From: Rhodanobacter denitrificans
GTDB taxonomy: Bacteria; Pseudomonadota; Gammaproteobacteria; Xanthomonadales; Rhodanobacteraceae
Assembly (NCBI RefSeq): GCF_003335105.1
Contig: NZ_QFWQ01000009.1
Span: 62,001 to 126,000, forward strand
Direction: 5' to 3'
Length of the DNA stretch: 64,000 nucleotides
Position numbers and translations under genes: made by a program. The notes below the pieces were generated by a model, which worked only from the letters and a program-made list of their open reading frames with translations, ran no database searches and was not told where the DNA came from. Below are positions 18,077 through 25,742 of the stretch, piece by piece; within the stretch, counting starts at the first letter, position 1; every line of letters begins with the position of its first letter.

Positions 18077-19741
18077 GTGCCGCCCATCCGTTGCCGTTTC
18101 CTGCGGGGCTTTGCCCTGTTGATGCTGGTGCTGGGAAGCGTGCTGCACGCGCAGTCCACGGTCGAGCAGCCGTTGAGTCCGGTGGCCGAGCAGATCCGCG
18201 AACGGGTCGAGCAGTGGCGCATCGCGCATGCCGACGGCGACGCCGCCACGACGCCTGGCAATGTGGTGGCCGCCTTCTACGAGCAGAACCGGTTCGCGCC
18301 GGCGTGGACGCGCCCGGGCGATCTCGACCAGCTGCTTTCCGCGCTGGGCGACGTGGCTGGCGACGGCCTCGATCCGGAAGACTATGCGTTGAGTGAGCTG
18401 CAGCGTCGGCGCAGCGTGCTGAGCGATCCACAGGCCACGCCGCAGCAGCGCGCGCAGTTCGACCTGCTGGCCACTGATGCCTGCCTGGCCGCGCTGCTGC
18501 ACCTGTATCGCGGCAAGGTCGATCCGGCCACGCTGGACACGCACTGGAACTACGACCCGCGCCAGCTCGACCAGGCGCAGGGCCTCAAGGCGGTGCACGA
18601 CGCGCTGGAGCAGGGCACGCTTGGCGAGCTGTTCGCGCGGGCAAGGCCGCAGAACCCGCTGTACGGCCAGCTGCGCACGGCGCTGGCGAAACTGCGCGAG
18701 GTGGCGGCGCAGGGCGGCTGGCCTGCGCTCGCCGATGGCCCCACGCTGAAACCGGGCAGCCGCGATCCGCGCGTGCCGGCGCTGCGCCAGCGGCTGCGTC
18801 TGGCCGGCTATCCGGTGGGCGAGGGCGTGGACGACCTGTACGACCCGGCGCTGGAGGCCGCGCTGGAACAGTTCCAGCGTGAACAGTACCTGGCGCCCGA
18901 TGGCCATCTGGGCAAGGCCACCCTGGCTGCGCTGAACGTGCCGGTCGCGGCACGGATCGGGCAGCTGCGCGTGAACCTGGAGCGCGCGCGCTGGCTGCTG
19001 CACGAGTTGCAGGGGAGGTTCGTGGTGGTCGACATCGCCGGCTACCAGGTTGCCTACTACAAGGATGGCGAACCGGTGTGGCGTTCGCGCGTGCAGGTGG
19101 GCAAGCCGTACCGCAGCACGCCGGTGTTCAAGTCGAAGATCACCTACCTCACGCTCAACCCGACCTGGACGGTGCCGCCGACCATCCTGAAGAACGACAT
19201 CCTGCCGAAGCTGCGCAAGAACCGCGGCTACCTCGCCGCCAACCGCATCCGCGTGCTGGACGGCCAGGGCCGCGAGCTGTCGCCGGCCAGCGTGGACTGG
19301 TCCCACCCGCGCGGCATCGTGCTGCGCCAGGACGCCGGCCCGGGCAATTCGCTGGGGCGGCTGGTGATCCGCTTCCCGAACGATTACGCGGTGTACCTGC
19401 ACGACACGCCGCACCAGGAATTGTTCGCCAACGAGCAGCGCGCGGACAGTTCCGGCTGCATCCGGGTGGAGCGCCCGCGCGAGCTGGCCGAACTGCTGCT
19501 GGACGACCCGGCGCGCTGGAACCGGGCCGGGATCGACCGCGCGATCGATACGCTGAAGACGCAGACTGTGATGCTGCGCGAGCCGGTCACACTGCTGCTA
19601 GCGTACTGGACGGTGGACCTGCGCGAGGACGGCCGGGTCGGCTTCCGCCCCGACGTCTACCAGCGCGATCCGCCGTTGCTTGCCGCACTGGAGCGCCCGC
19701 GCGTGTCGCCGTGGCCGTCGGCAGCCATCGAGCAGCCCTGA
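18077..19741 (+). CDS. L,D-transpeptidase of the YcbB/LdtD type
   Basis: It encodes 554 residues from a GTG at 18077 (AGCAGGA upstream), which begins a signal peptide VPPIRCRFLRGFALLMLVLGSVLHAQ. Domain order: N-terminal scaffold (about 35-220), a peptidoglycan-binding domain (PRVPALRQRLRLAGYPVG to GKATLAALN, about 233-292) and the YkuD catalytic domain (about 310-480) with LNPTWTVPPTI, YLHDTP and the catalytic motif SSGCIRV, Cys461. It forms 3-3 crosslinks in peptidoglycan or attaches proteins to it. It starts divergently from the other L,D-transpeptidase, so the 154-base gap may co-regulate the pair. Confidence 0.9.
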   Translation: MPPIRCRFLRGFALLMLVLGSVLHAQSTVEQPLSPVAEQIRERVEQWRIAHADGDAATTPGNVVAAFYEQNRFAPAWTRPGDLDQLLSALGDVAGDGLDPEDYALSELQRRRSVLSDPQATPQQRAQFDLLATDACLAALLHLYRGKVDPATLDTHWNYDPRQLDQAQGLKAVHDALEQGTLGELFARARPQNPLYGQLRTALAKLREVAAQGGWPALADGPTLKPGSRDPRVPALRQRLRLAGYPVGEGVDDLYDPALEAALEQFQREQYLAPDGHLGKATLAALNVPVAARIGQLRVNLERARWLLHELQGRFVVVDIAGYQVAYYKDGEPVWRSRVQVGKPYRSTPVFKSKITYLTLNPTWTVPPTILKNDILPKLRKNRGYLAANRIRVLDGQGRELSPASVDWSHPRGIVLRQDAGPGNSLGRLVIRFPNDYAVYLHDTPHQELFANEQRADSSGCIRVERPRELAELLLDDPARWNRAGIDRAIDTLKTQTVMLREPVTLLLAYWTVDLREDGRVGFRPDVYQRDPPLLAALERPRVSPWPSAAIEQP

Positions 19742-19765
19742 CGGCACCTCAAGAACCTCGATGTC

Positions 19766-19850
19766 CGTCATTCCAGCGAAAGCTGGGGTCCAGCGCCTCG
19801 ACTGTTCAGGGACCGGAAGGCACGGGAGGCCGGCTTTCGCCGGGATGACG
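19766..19850. repeat. 85-bp intergenic inverted-repeat element
   Basis: The ends are CGTCATTCCAGCGAAAGCTGG (first 20 bases of the arm at 19766) and its imperfect complement CCGGCTTTCGCCGGGATGACG reading into 19850; 17 or more of 21 positions pair. The centre reads GGTCCAGCGCCTCGACTGTTCAGG. Similar sequences are dispersed between genes in Xanthomonadales genomes. It carries no gene and sits 24 bases after the YcbB-type stop. Confidence 0.75.
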
Positions 19851-19884
19851 AACAAAAACCAGGTTGTTCGAGGCTCCCTGAAGC

Positions 19885-19922
19885 GAAAAAAGGCCGCGCC
19901 CGGCGGGGGCGCCGGGCGCAGC
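19885..19922 (-). terminator. GC-rich hairpin with a T tract on the minus strand
   Basis: GCGCCCGGCG (19896-19905) pairs with CGCCGGGCGC (19910-19919) around GGGG, extended by GGC/GCC. Reading the minus strand, the stem is followed by TTTTTTCGC. It would stop transcripts coming from trmO or from antisense reading under the small gene at 20113; the plus strand has no T tract. Confidence 0.5.
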
Positions 19923-20112
19923 CAAGGTTTAAACCGATCCACTGCCAATGCATCGGGTGCCGGCGGCGGAGCGATCCGCGTCGACTGGGCCAGTGTGCCC
20001 AGCGTGGGTCTCACCGACCGGGATTGCCCTGATCCCGGTCAGGGCGCCCGGCCCGGCAGGCCGCCATCATCGCCGCCGGCGGATGTGCCGCCGTTGCCCG
20101 GAGACCGTACCG

Positions 20113-20358
20113 ATGCTGTTTCAAGTGAAGGATTTCGCCGGTAATACCGGCGCCATCGCCGCCATCCTGCGCGCCCATGACGCCAACGCACAGGTCACCG
20201 GCGAGCCCGTCGCGGGACAGATCGACGTGGCGGCGCAGTTGACCTCCAGCCAGGTCATTACCGCCCTGCACGAGGCGGGTTACGAGGCCGTCCGCGTGTC
20301 CGAGCCGCGGCAGATCCACGTCAGTGGCGGCAGCACGTGCTGCGGCAGCTGTTCATGA
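20113..20358 (+). CDS. Small HMA-like protein with Cys-rich tail
   Basis: It encodes 81 residues; GGAGA lies about 9 bases before the ATG. The body (MLFQVKDFAGNTGAIAAIL ... GQIDVAAQLTSSQVITALHEAGYEAV) has the beta-alpha-beta-beta-alpha rhythm of heavy-metal-associated domains, but the usual CxxC in the first loop is replaced by FAGNTGAI. Instead the protein ends STCCGSCS, with three cysteines. It could bind metal through the tail. The last 6 bases overlap the end of the convergent trmO gene. Confidence 0.65.
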   Translation: MLFQVKDFAGNTGAIAAILRAHDANAQVTGEPVAGQIDVAAQLTSSQVITALHEAGYEAVRVSEPRQIHVSGGSTCCGSCS

Positions 20359-20919
20359 CGCGCTGACGTCGTCCGCGCCGCGAGGCCGCGCCCGCGGCTT
20401 GCGCGGCCCCGGCGCGGAGCGGCGACCCTGCGCCGCGTCGATCGTGTCGATCCAGCCTGCGCGTGCCTGCGGGAACGCGTCCGCGTACGGCACGTACGGC
20501 TTGATGTCGAGGATCGGCGTGCCGTCGAGCAAGTCCACCCCGCGCACCCGCAGCGCGCCTTCCTCCACCGCCACCAGTTCCACCGCCGACAGCCCGATCG
20601 CGTTGGGCCGGTGCGGCGAGCGCGTCGCCAGCACGCTGCGCTTGCCGCCTCCGCGCGGCGGGCGCACCTCGGCCTTCCAGCCCTCGCTGCGGTGGAACGC
20701 GAACAGCAGCCAGATCCGCGCGAAGCCGGCGAGGTCGCGGAAGGCCGCCGAGGGGAAACCCGGCACGAACTCGACCACGGCTTCGGCCGCTGCCCCGGTC
20801 TCGGTGCCGGCCACCACGGTGGGCTGGTGCGGCGCGTCGATACGCTGCGCATACGGCGAACGCACGAAGGCGATCGGATGGCAGGACAGGGCGTGCAAGC
20901 TATCGGGCGCGGTGCTCAT
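20353..20919 (-). CDS. trmO: tRNA-methyltransferase TrmO (TsaA family)
   Basis: It encodes 188 residues. TrmO adds the N6-methyl group to threonylcarbamoyladenosine at position 37 of certain tRNA-Thr species, using S-adenosylmethionine. Family motifs can be seen: HPIAFVRSPYAQRIDAPHQP, LAGFARIWLLFAFHRSEGW, VLATRSPHRPNAIGLSAVEL and DGTPILDIKPYVPYAD. The C-terminal 25 residues (RRSAPGPRKPRARPRG) are a basic tail. The start at 20919 is the family-typical one; the frame runs on upstream without a conserved extension. Confidence 0.9.
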   Translation of the reverse strand: MSTAPDSLHALSCHPIAFVRSPYAQRIDAPHQPTVVAGTETGAAAEAVVEFVPGFPSAAFRDLAGFARIWLLFAFHRSEGWKAEVRPPRGGGKRSVLATRSPHRPNAIGLSAVELVAVEEGALRVRGVDLLDGTPILDIKPYVPYADAFPQARAGWIDTIDAAQGRRSAPGPRKPRARPRGADDVSAS

Positions 20920-20964
20920 TGCGGCATTATCGCTCCTTCGCTCCGCTTCCCCGCCGAGGACGCC

Positions 20965-21339
20965 ATGAAATTTCTCGTGATGATCTACTGCGACGACGCC
21001 TTGCTGGACGCATTGCCCGAGGGCGAGTTCGACAACCTGATGCATGGCTGCTTCGCCAAGGCCGACGCCTTGCGCGCGCAGGGGCAGCTGCGCGATTCGC
21101 AGCAACTGGAAGCGCCGGCCACCGCCCGCACGATGCGCGTGCGCGACGGCCGCACCAGCGTGGTCGACGGTCCGTTCGCCGAAACCAAGGAATACCTGGG
21201 CGGCTTCAACCTGATCGAGGCCGCCGACATGGACGAGGCGCTGCGCATCGCCTCGGCCTTCCCGTGGGCGCGCACCGGCGCGATCGAGGTGCGCCCGGTG
21301 CGCGACATGGACCTGGTGCGAAAGCGGGTAGGTGCCTGA
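20965..21339 (+). CDS. YCII-related (DGPF domain) protein
   Basis: It encodes 124 residues, one YCII/DGPF domain: MKFLVMIYCDD at the start, the DGPFAETKEYLGGFNLIEA core that names the domain, and GAIEVRPVRDMD at the end. GAGG precedes the ATG. DGPF proteins often sit beside ECF sigma factors, but none is here. Biochemical function is not known. The next gene starts 3 bases after its stop, so the two are probably translated from one message. Confidence 0.85.
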   Translation: MKFLVMIYCDDALLDALPEGEFDNLMHGCFAKADALRAQGQLRDSQQLEAPATARTMRVRDGRTSVVDGPFAETKEYLGGFNLIEAADMDEALRIASAFPWARTGAIEVRPVRDMDLVRKRVGA

Positions 21340-21341
21340 AC

Positions 21342-21863
21342 ATGCGCGACGACGACGATTTTGACGACGACCGCGAGGTCGACGGCGAGGACGACTCGGT
21401 CGAAGCCCAGATCTGGCGGCTGCTGCTGCTGATCAATCCCGGCGACGAGGAGACCGCGCTGCAGCAGTTCGGCGAATATCGCGAGGCGGTCGCCGAAGGC
21501 GGCGACGCCGAGCCGGTGGCTCTGATCGCGCGGGTGATCGACTGGCGCTCGGGCTTCATGGTCGCCGAGGATGACCTGCGCTCGCTGGTGCAGGCGCTGG
21601 ACGAACTGGCCACGCGCTGGAACCTGTCGATCGACTGGGGCGGCGATCCGGACGACGACGACTATTTCGACGATGCCGATGCCGGCAGCCTGCTCGGCAT
21701 CGCCTACGACCGCCTGGCCGAATCCGGCTATACCTTGTGGACCTGGGAAACCGACGACGATTCATACGCCGGCTGGATCACCCTGACCCGCGACAGCGAA
21801 CCGATGCGCGAACTGGCCACCGCGTTGCACATCAACCTGCGCCCCGGCAGCGATTTCGGCTGA
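21342..21863 (+). CDS. DUF6630 family protein
   Basis: It encodes 173 residues, very acidic at the N-terminus (MRDDDDFDDDREVDGEDD) and with another Asp run in the middle (GGDPDDDDYFDDADAG). The remainder (DEETALQQFGEYREAV, SLLGIAYDRLAESGYTLWTWETDDDSYAGWI) agrees with DUF6630 proteins of unknown function. It follows the DGPF gene with a gap of 2 bases. Confidence 0.72.
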   Translation: MRDDDDFDDDREVDGEDDSVEAQIWRLLLLINPGDEETALQQFGEYREAVAEGGDAEPVALIARVIDWRSGFMVAEDDLRSLVQALDELATRWNLSIDWGGDPDDDDYFDDADAGSLLGIAYDRLAESGYTLWTWETDDDSYAGWITLTRDSEPMRELATALHINLRPGSDFG

Positions 21864-21964
21864 GAGGTTGTGGATTTTCCGGCCGCGTGGGCGAGGGCGG
21901 CCCTGCGCCAGAAGCGCGATTCTTCACGGGCCCCGGGCGACGGAACAGGGAGAACGGAACAACC

Positions 21965-22687
21965 ATGCTGCAACTGATCGGTTTCGACGGCGACGACACG
22001 CTGTGGCACAGCGAGGGCTACTACCGCCAGGCCGGCGACGCGTTCGCCGCCATCATGGGGGGCTACGTCGACCTGGGCGACCAGCACGTGCACGACAGCA
22101 TGCTGGCCACCGAACAACGCAACCTCAAGCTGTTCGGCTACGGCGCCAAGGGCATGGCCCTGTCGATGGTGGAGACCGCGATCGCGGTCAGCGACGGCCG
22201 CATCAGCGCCGCCGACGTCCATCGCCTGGTCGAGCTGGGCAAGGCGGTGCTGCAGCATCCGGTGGAACTGCTGCCGGGCATCCGCGAGGCGGTCGAGGCG
22301 GTGGCGCGGAAGTACGAGGTGGTGCTGATCACCAAGGGCGACCTGTTCCACCAGGAGAAGAAGGTGGCCGAGTCCGGGCTGGCCGACCTGTTCCGCCGCA
22401 TCGAGATCGTCTCGGAAAAGAACGCCGCCACCTACCAGCGCGTGCTGGGCGAATTCGCGCTGCAGCCGGCGCAGTTTGCGATGGTCGGCAACTCGTTGCG
22501 CTCGGACATCGAGCCGGTGGTGCGCCTCGGCGGCTGGGGCGTGCACCTGCCGTACCACGTGACCTGGGCGCACGAGCTGGAGAACGGGCTGGACGCCGAC
22601 GAGCCGCGCGTGCTCACGGTGGACGCGCCGGCGGCGATTCCGGCGGCGCTGGAGCGGCTGCGCGCATTGGCCGCTGCAGCAGCGTAG
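21965..22687 (+). CDS. HAD-superfamily hydrolase
   Basis: It encodes 240 residues. Motif I is IGFDGDDTLW (nucleophile Asp8, acid Asp10), motif II VVLITKGD, Lys in VSEKNAAT and motif IV FAMVGNSLRSDIEPVVRLG. The cap between residues 20 and 90 is helical, as in phosphoglycolate phosphatase-like (subfamily I) enzymes. Likely a small-molecule phosphatase in the cytoplasm; the substrate cannot be read from sequence. Confidence 0.85.
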   Translation: MLQLIGFDGDDTLWHSEGYYRQAGDAFAAIMGGYVDLGDQHVHDSMLATEQRNLKLFGYGAKGMALSMVETAIAVSDGRISAADVHRLVELGKAVLQHPVELLPGIREAVEAVARKYEVVLITKGDLFHQEKKVAESGLADLFRRIEIVSEKNAATYQRVLGEFALQPAQFAMVGNSLRSDIEPVVRLGGWGVHLPYHVTWAHELENGLDADEPRVLTVDAPAAIPAALERLRALAAAAA

Positions 22688-22711
22688 GGCGGACAGGGTC
22701 CGCGGCCGCGG

Positions 22712-22966
22712 CTAATCGTCGAAGCCGGTGTAGTCGTCCGGGAAGATCGGCGTGCCGTCCGCTTCCAGACCCTGCATGTCGGCCAGCGCCTTGGCAGCAG
22801 CGGCCTCGGCAACGTCCTTGTCGCGGAAGCTGCGGTTTTCGCAGATCGCGTAATACACCGGAAAACCGTGGCGGCGCGGGGTGATCGCCAGCCATGCCGC
22901 ATAGCGCGAGCCTTCCAGCGTGGCGCCGGAGCGGGCAATGTAGTCGTTGAACTCACGCTCGGCCAT
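22712..22966 (-). CDS. Small conserved-looking hypothetical protein
   Basis: It encodes 84 residues from ATG 22966 (MAEREFNDYIARSG). A helical acidic protein ending PIFPDDYTGFDD. The longer open frame upstream lacks a ribosome site. It is convergent with the HAD gene and divergent from the PIN gene, 65 bases away. No family recognised; it does not resemble known antitoxins. Confidence 0.65.
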   Translation of the reverse strand: MAEREFNDYIARSGATLEGSRYAAWLAITPRRHGFPVYYAICENRSFRDKDVAEAAAAKALADMQGLEADGTPIFPDDYTGFDD

Positions 22967-23031
22967 GGACGACGGTTCCGGTCGGAAAGTGTGCAGTGTA
23001 TAGCGTGGCCCGCTTGCTTCATCATGGCGCG

Positions 23032-23490
23032 ATGAGTGCCGACCCGTCACCGCCGCCACGCATCGTGCTGGACACCAACGTGTGCCTGGACCTGTTCGTG
23101 TTCCACGAGCCGCAGTCCGCCGCGCTGCACGTGGCGATGCAGTGCGGCACGATCGAAGCCGTGACGCGTGCCGATTGCCGCGACGAGTGGCTGCGCGTGC
23201 TGCGCTACCCGCAGCTGCCGGTCACCGACGCCACGCGGCCGATGATCGAGGCGTCGTTCGATGCGCTGGTGCGCTGCCTGCCGGACGAATTCGCCACGGC
23301 GCCGGGCGCGGCGCCGCTGCCGCGTTGCGCCGACCCGGACGACCAGAAATTCCTGGAACTGGCGCAGGCATCGGGTGCGCGCTGGCTGGTCAGCAAGGAC
23401 AACGAGTTGCTGAAGCTGGCCCCGCGCTGCGCACGCGACGCGCTGTTCTGGATCGGCCTGCCGCAGGCATGGTCGCCGCGCAAGGCTTGA
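23032..23490 (+). CDS. PIN-domain protein (putative toxin, COG1569 type)
   Basis: It encodes 152 residues. RIVLDTNVCLDLFVF carries Asp14, TRADCRDEWLRVL provides Glu52 or neighbouring acids, CADPDDQKFLELA gives Asp101/Asp104, and WLVSKDNELL gives Asp123; together these are the acidic metal-binding residues of PIN ribonucleases. Members of this COG are annotated as putative toxins, but there is no short antitoxin gene directly upstream on the same strand. It may be a solitary RNase. Confidence 0.8.
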   Translation: MSADPSPPPRIVLDTNVCLDLFVFHEPQSAALHVAMQCGTIEAVTRADCRDEWLRVLRYPQLPVTDATRPMIEASFDALVRCLPDEFATAPGAAPLPRCADPDDQKFLELAQASGARWLVSKDNELLKLAPRCARDALFWIGLPQAWSPRKA

Positions 23491-23553
23491 GCGTCGCATC
23501 GCCGCCGGTACGGTGCCGTGGTGTACTCGGAGACCCGCTTGCCGAGATGCGCC

Positions 23554-23742
23554 ATGCTCACCCCGTATACCATCGACTGTCCGTATTGCGGCGAGCCGAT
23601 CGAGATCCTGCTCGACGCCTCCATCCCCAGCCAGCACTACATCGAAGACTGCCAGGTGTGCTGCCGCCCGATCACGTTGCAGGTGGAGATCGACGAAGAC
23701 GGCGAACCGCAGGTGCGCGCAACAGGCGAGAACGACACCTGA
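23554..23742 (+). CDS. CPXCG motif-containing cysteine-rich protein
   Basis: It encodes 62 residues: IDCPYCGEPIEILLDAS followed by EDCQVCCRPITLQVEIDED. The two CxxC pairs form a probable zinc knuckle. The frame also opens at GTG 23518, but family members start close to the CPYCG motif, so ATG 23554 is used. Function unknown. Confidence 0.85.
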   Translation: MLTPYTIDCPYCGEPIEILLDASIPSQHYIEDCQVCCRPITLQVEIDEDGEPQVRATGENDT

Positions 23743-23796
23743 GCAGGTCACGCCGGATCGAATGCGGGAACGCACCCTGTGGACAGGGTGCGCATC

Positions 23797-24435
23797 CTAC
23801 ACGGCTGCCACAATGCCGATGCCTTGCGCCTGCAAGGTGGCGCGGGTGGCCTCGTCGCTGGCCGGTGTCACCGGGCGGCTGAGGTCCCACAGCACGCTGG
23901 CGCGGAAGCCCAGGGCCTGCGCGTCCTGGGCGGTCCACAGCACGCACACGTCGCGCGCCAGCCCGCATACGAACACCTCGTCCACGCCGCGCTCGCGCAG
24001 CCAGCCGGCCAGGCCAGTGCTGGGGCGCGTGCCGTGCGGGCCGTGATTCTCGCGGAAGCCGCTGTAGGAATCCACGGCGCTGTCGCTGCCCTTGCGGATC
24101 ACCGCATCCAGCGCCGACCAGTCGACGCCGGGATGCAGCGCGGCGCCGGGCGTGCCCTGCACGCAATGCTCCGGCCACAGCGTCTGCGGCTGGCCGTACA
24201 GCGCGATCTGTTCGAACGGCGCACGGCCGGGGTGCGAGCCGGCGAACGAGACGTGCCCGCGCGGGTGCCAGTCCTGGGTGGCCACCACGTGGCGGAAGCG
24301 GCGCGTGTGCAGCAGCGCATCGATGCCCGGCACGATCGCGTCGCCGTCGTGGCAGGCCAGTGTGCCGCCGGGCATGAAGTCCGGCTGCACGTCGACCAGG
24401 ATCAGCGCGGCGTGCGGCGAGAGTGGCTGGTTCAT
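23797..24435 (-). CDS. pncA: Nicotinamidase (isochorismatase family)
   Basis: It encodes 212 residues. It hydrolyses nicotinamide to nicotinate in the NAD salvage pathway. The catalytic triad is Asp15 (LILVDVQPDF), Lys115 (VIRKGSD) and Cys164 (CGLARDVCV), and metal ligands Asp55, His57 (TQDWHPRGH) and His90 (WPEHCVQGT) are present. The ATG at 24435 matches the family N-terminus; the longer frame upstream is not supported. Confidence 0.9.
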   Translation of the reverse strand: MNQPLSPHAALILVDVQPDFMPGGTLACHDGDAIVPGIDALLHTRRFRHVVATQDWHPRGHVSFAGSHPGRAPFEQIALYGQPQTLWPEHCVQGTPGAALHPGVDWSALDAVIRKGSDSAVDSYSGFRENHGPHGTRPSTGLAGWLRERGVDEVFVCGLARDVCVLWTAQDAQALGFRASVLWDLSRPVTPASDEATRATLQAQGIGIVAAV

Positions 24436-24541
24436 GGGCTGACTTGCGCGGATGCTCCGGCGAAGTCTAGCGCGCGGCGCGCCATCCGCGGCGATGTCCC
24501 ATAATGCGCGATGCAGTGGCAACACGGTCCAGGGGCGCGCG

Positions 24542-24928
24542 ATGCAGTACGACCAGTCATGGATGGGTTACGGGATCGTCGGCGGGATCCAGGCCGGCGC
24601 GATCGCGGTGGCGGCAGGGCTGCTGCTGTTTTTCGTGTTCCACTGGCTGGGTCGGCGCAACGGCTGGGGCTGGGGCCCGCAGATCGGCTGGTCGTTCCTG
24701 CTGGCGACCGCATTGGCCGCCAGCGGCGACCTGTGGAACCTGTTCTATTTCAATTACGGCCGGCTGCAGTCGCTGCAGCTGCTGAAGGTGAAGCTGGCCG
24801 AGGTGCACGACCCGGACCATATCGGCCTGCGTGCATTGTGCGAATTGCTCGGCGTGGCCGCCGGCGTCTACGTCGGCTGGGCACTTGCCAGCGGCGACTG
24901 GCGCCGGCGTTTCGGCGGGCGCCGCTAG
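24542..24928 (+). CDS. Hypothetical membrane protein
   Basis: It encodes 128 residues with three predicted membrane segments (about 12-37, 48-68, 95-115) and an RRRFGGRR basic end. The start at 24542 follows a GGGGCGCG stretch; a weak site. No family recognised. Its end lies 6 bases before the end of the convergent esterase gene. Confidence 0.65.
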   Translation: MQYDQSWMGYGIVGGIQAGAIAVAAGLLLFFVFHWLGRRNGWGWGPQIGWSFLLATALAASGDLWNLFYFNYGRLQSLQLLKVKLAEVHDPDHIGLRALCELLGVAAGVYVGWALASGDWRRRFGGRR

Positions 24929-24934
24929 CGTCGG

Positions 24935-25717
24935 TCAGCGCGCCGGCAGGCGGTGCGCGAACATCCACGGCCACAGCTGCGCGGTGGCGTAGGCCATCGG
25001 CCAGGAGACATGGCCGACGCCGGGGAATTCGGTGTAGCGCACCTCGTTGCCGCGTGCCTGCAATGCCGCGTGCATGCGGTGGGACTCCGCCGGCGGCACC
25101 ACGTCGTCGGCGGCGCCGTTGAAGATCCACACCGGCAAGCTGCCGATGTGCGCGGCGACCCAGGCGTAGGGATCGGCCATGGCGGCGGGAATGCCGTCGA
25201 CCTGCAGCCGGTCGCTGTCGTTGGGCTGGGCGATGCCGCCGCAGATGATGGCCGCGGCGGCGAACCGGCCGGGATGATCCACCGCGATCTGCCATGCGCC
25301 GTAGCCGCCCATCGACAGGCCGGTGAGGTAGAGCCGCCGGCGATCGCCATGCCATTCGACGACGCTGTCGTCGAGCGCCCGCAGCGCCATCCGCTCGATC
25401 TCGCCGTGCCACGCGGCGCCCTCCGGTGCCTGCGGGATCACCACCACCGCATGGAAGTCCTTGCCGTGTTCGCGCAACCATGGCGGCAGGCCCTGGCCAA
25501 GCTGCTTCCGGTTGTCGCTGCCGCGCTCGCCGCTGCCATGCAGGAACAGCATCACCGGCCAGTCGCGTTTGGCCGTCCAGCCGTCCGGCACGAACACCTG
25601 GTAGCGGTAGGTGGTGCCGTGCAGTTCGAGCGAGCGCTCGACGAAGCGTGCCGGTTCGCCGGCGTGTGCCGCCAGGCTCATGGTCATCAGGCAAAGCAGC
25701 AGGGCGAGCTGGCGCAT
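24935..25717 (-). CDS. Exported alpha/beta hydrolase (esterase/feruloyl-esterase-like)
   Basis: It encodes 260 residues with signal peptide MRQLALLLCLMTMSLAAHAG. The fold is that of prolyl-oligopeptidase/LpqC-type esterases: YQVFVPDGW, PVMLFLHGSGERG as the oxyanion loop, LYLTGLSMGGYGAWQIA with Ser135, NGAADDVVPP as the acid loop and GVGHVSW with the His. It is periplasmic or secreted. It begins 25 bases after the cardiolipin synthase stop, so it may be the last gene of that minus-strand run. Confidence 0.83.
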   Translation of the reverse strand: MRQLALLLCLMTMSLAAHAGEPARFVERSLELHGTTYRYQVFVPDGWTAKRDWPVMLFLHGSGERGSDNRKQLGQGLPPWLREHGKDFHAVVVIPQAPEGAAWHGEIERMALRALDDSVVEWHGDRRRLYLTGLSMGGYGAWQIAVDHPGRFAAAAIICGGIAQPNDSDRLQVDGIPAAMADPYAWVAAHIGSLPVWIFNGAADDVVPPAESHRMHAALQARGNEVRYTEFPGVGHVSWPMAYATAQLWPWMFAHRLPAR

Positions 25718-25742
25718 GGCAGGGTGCTCCGGGGCGATGTGC

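Noticed and set aside
22712-23490. Toxin-antitoxin pair made of the 84-residue gene and the PIN gene
   Set aside because: They are divergent, not an operon, and the small protein has no antitoxin-like DNA-binding motif.
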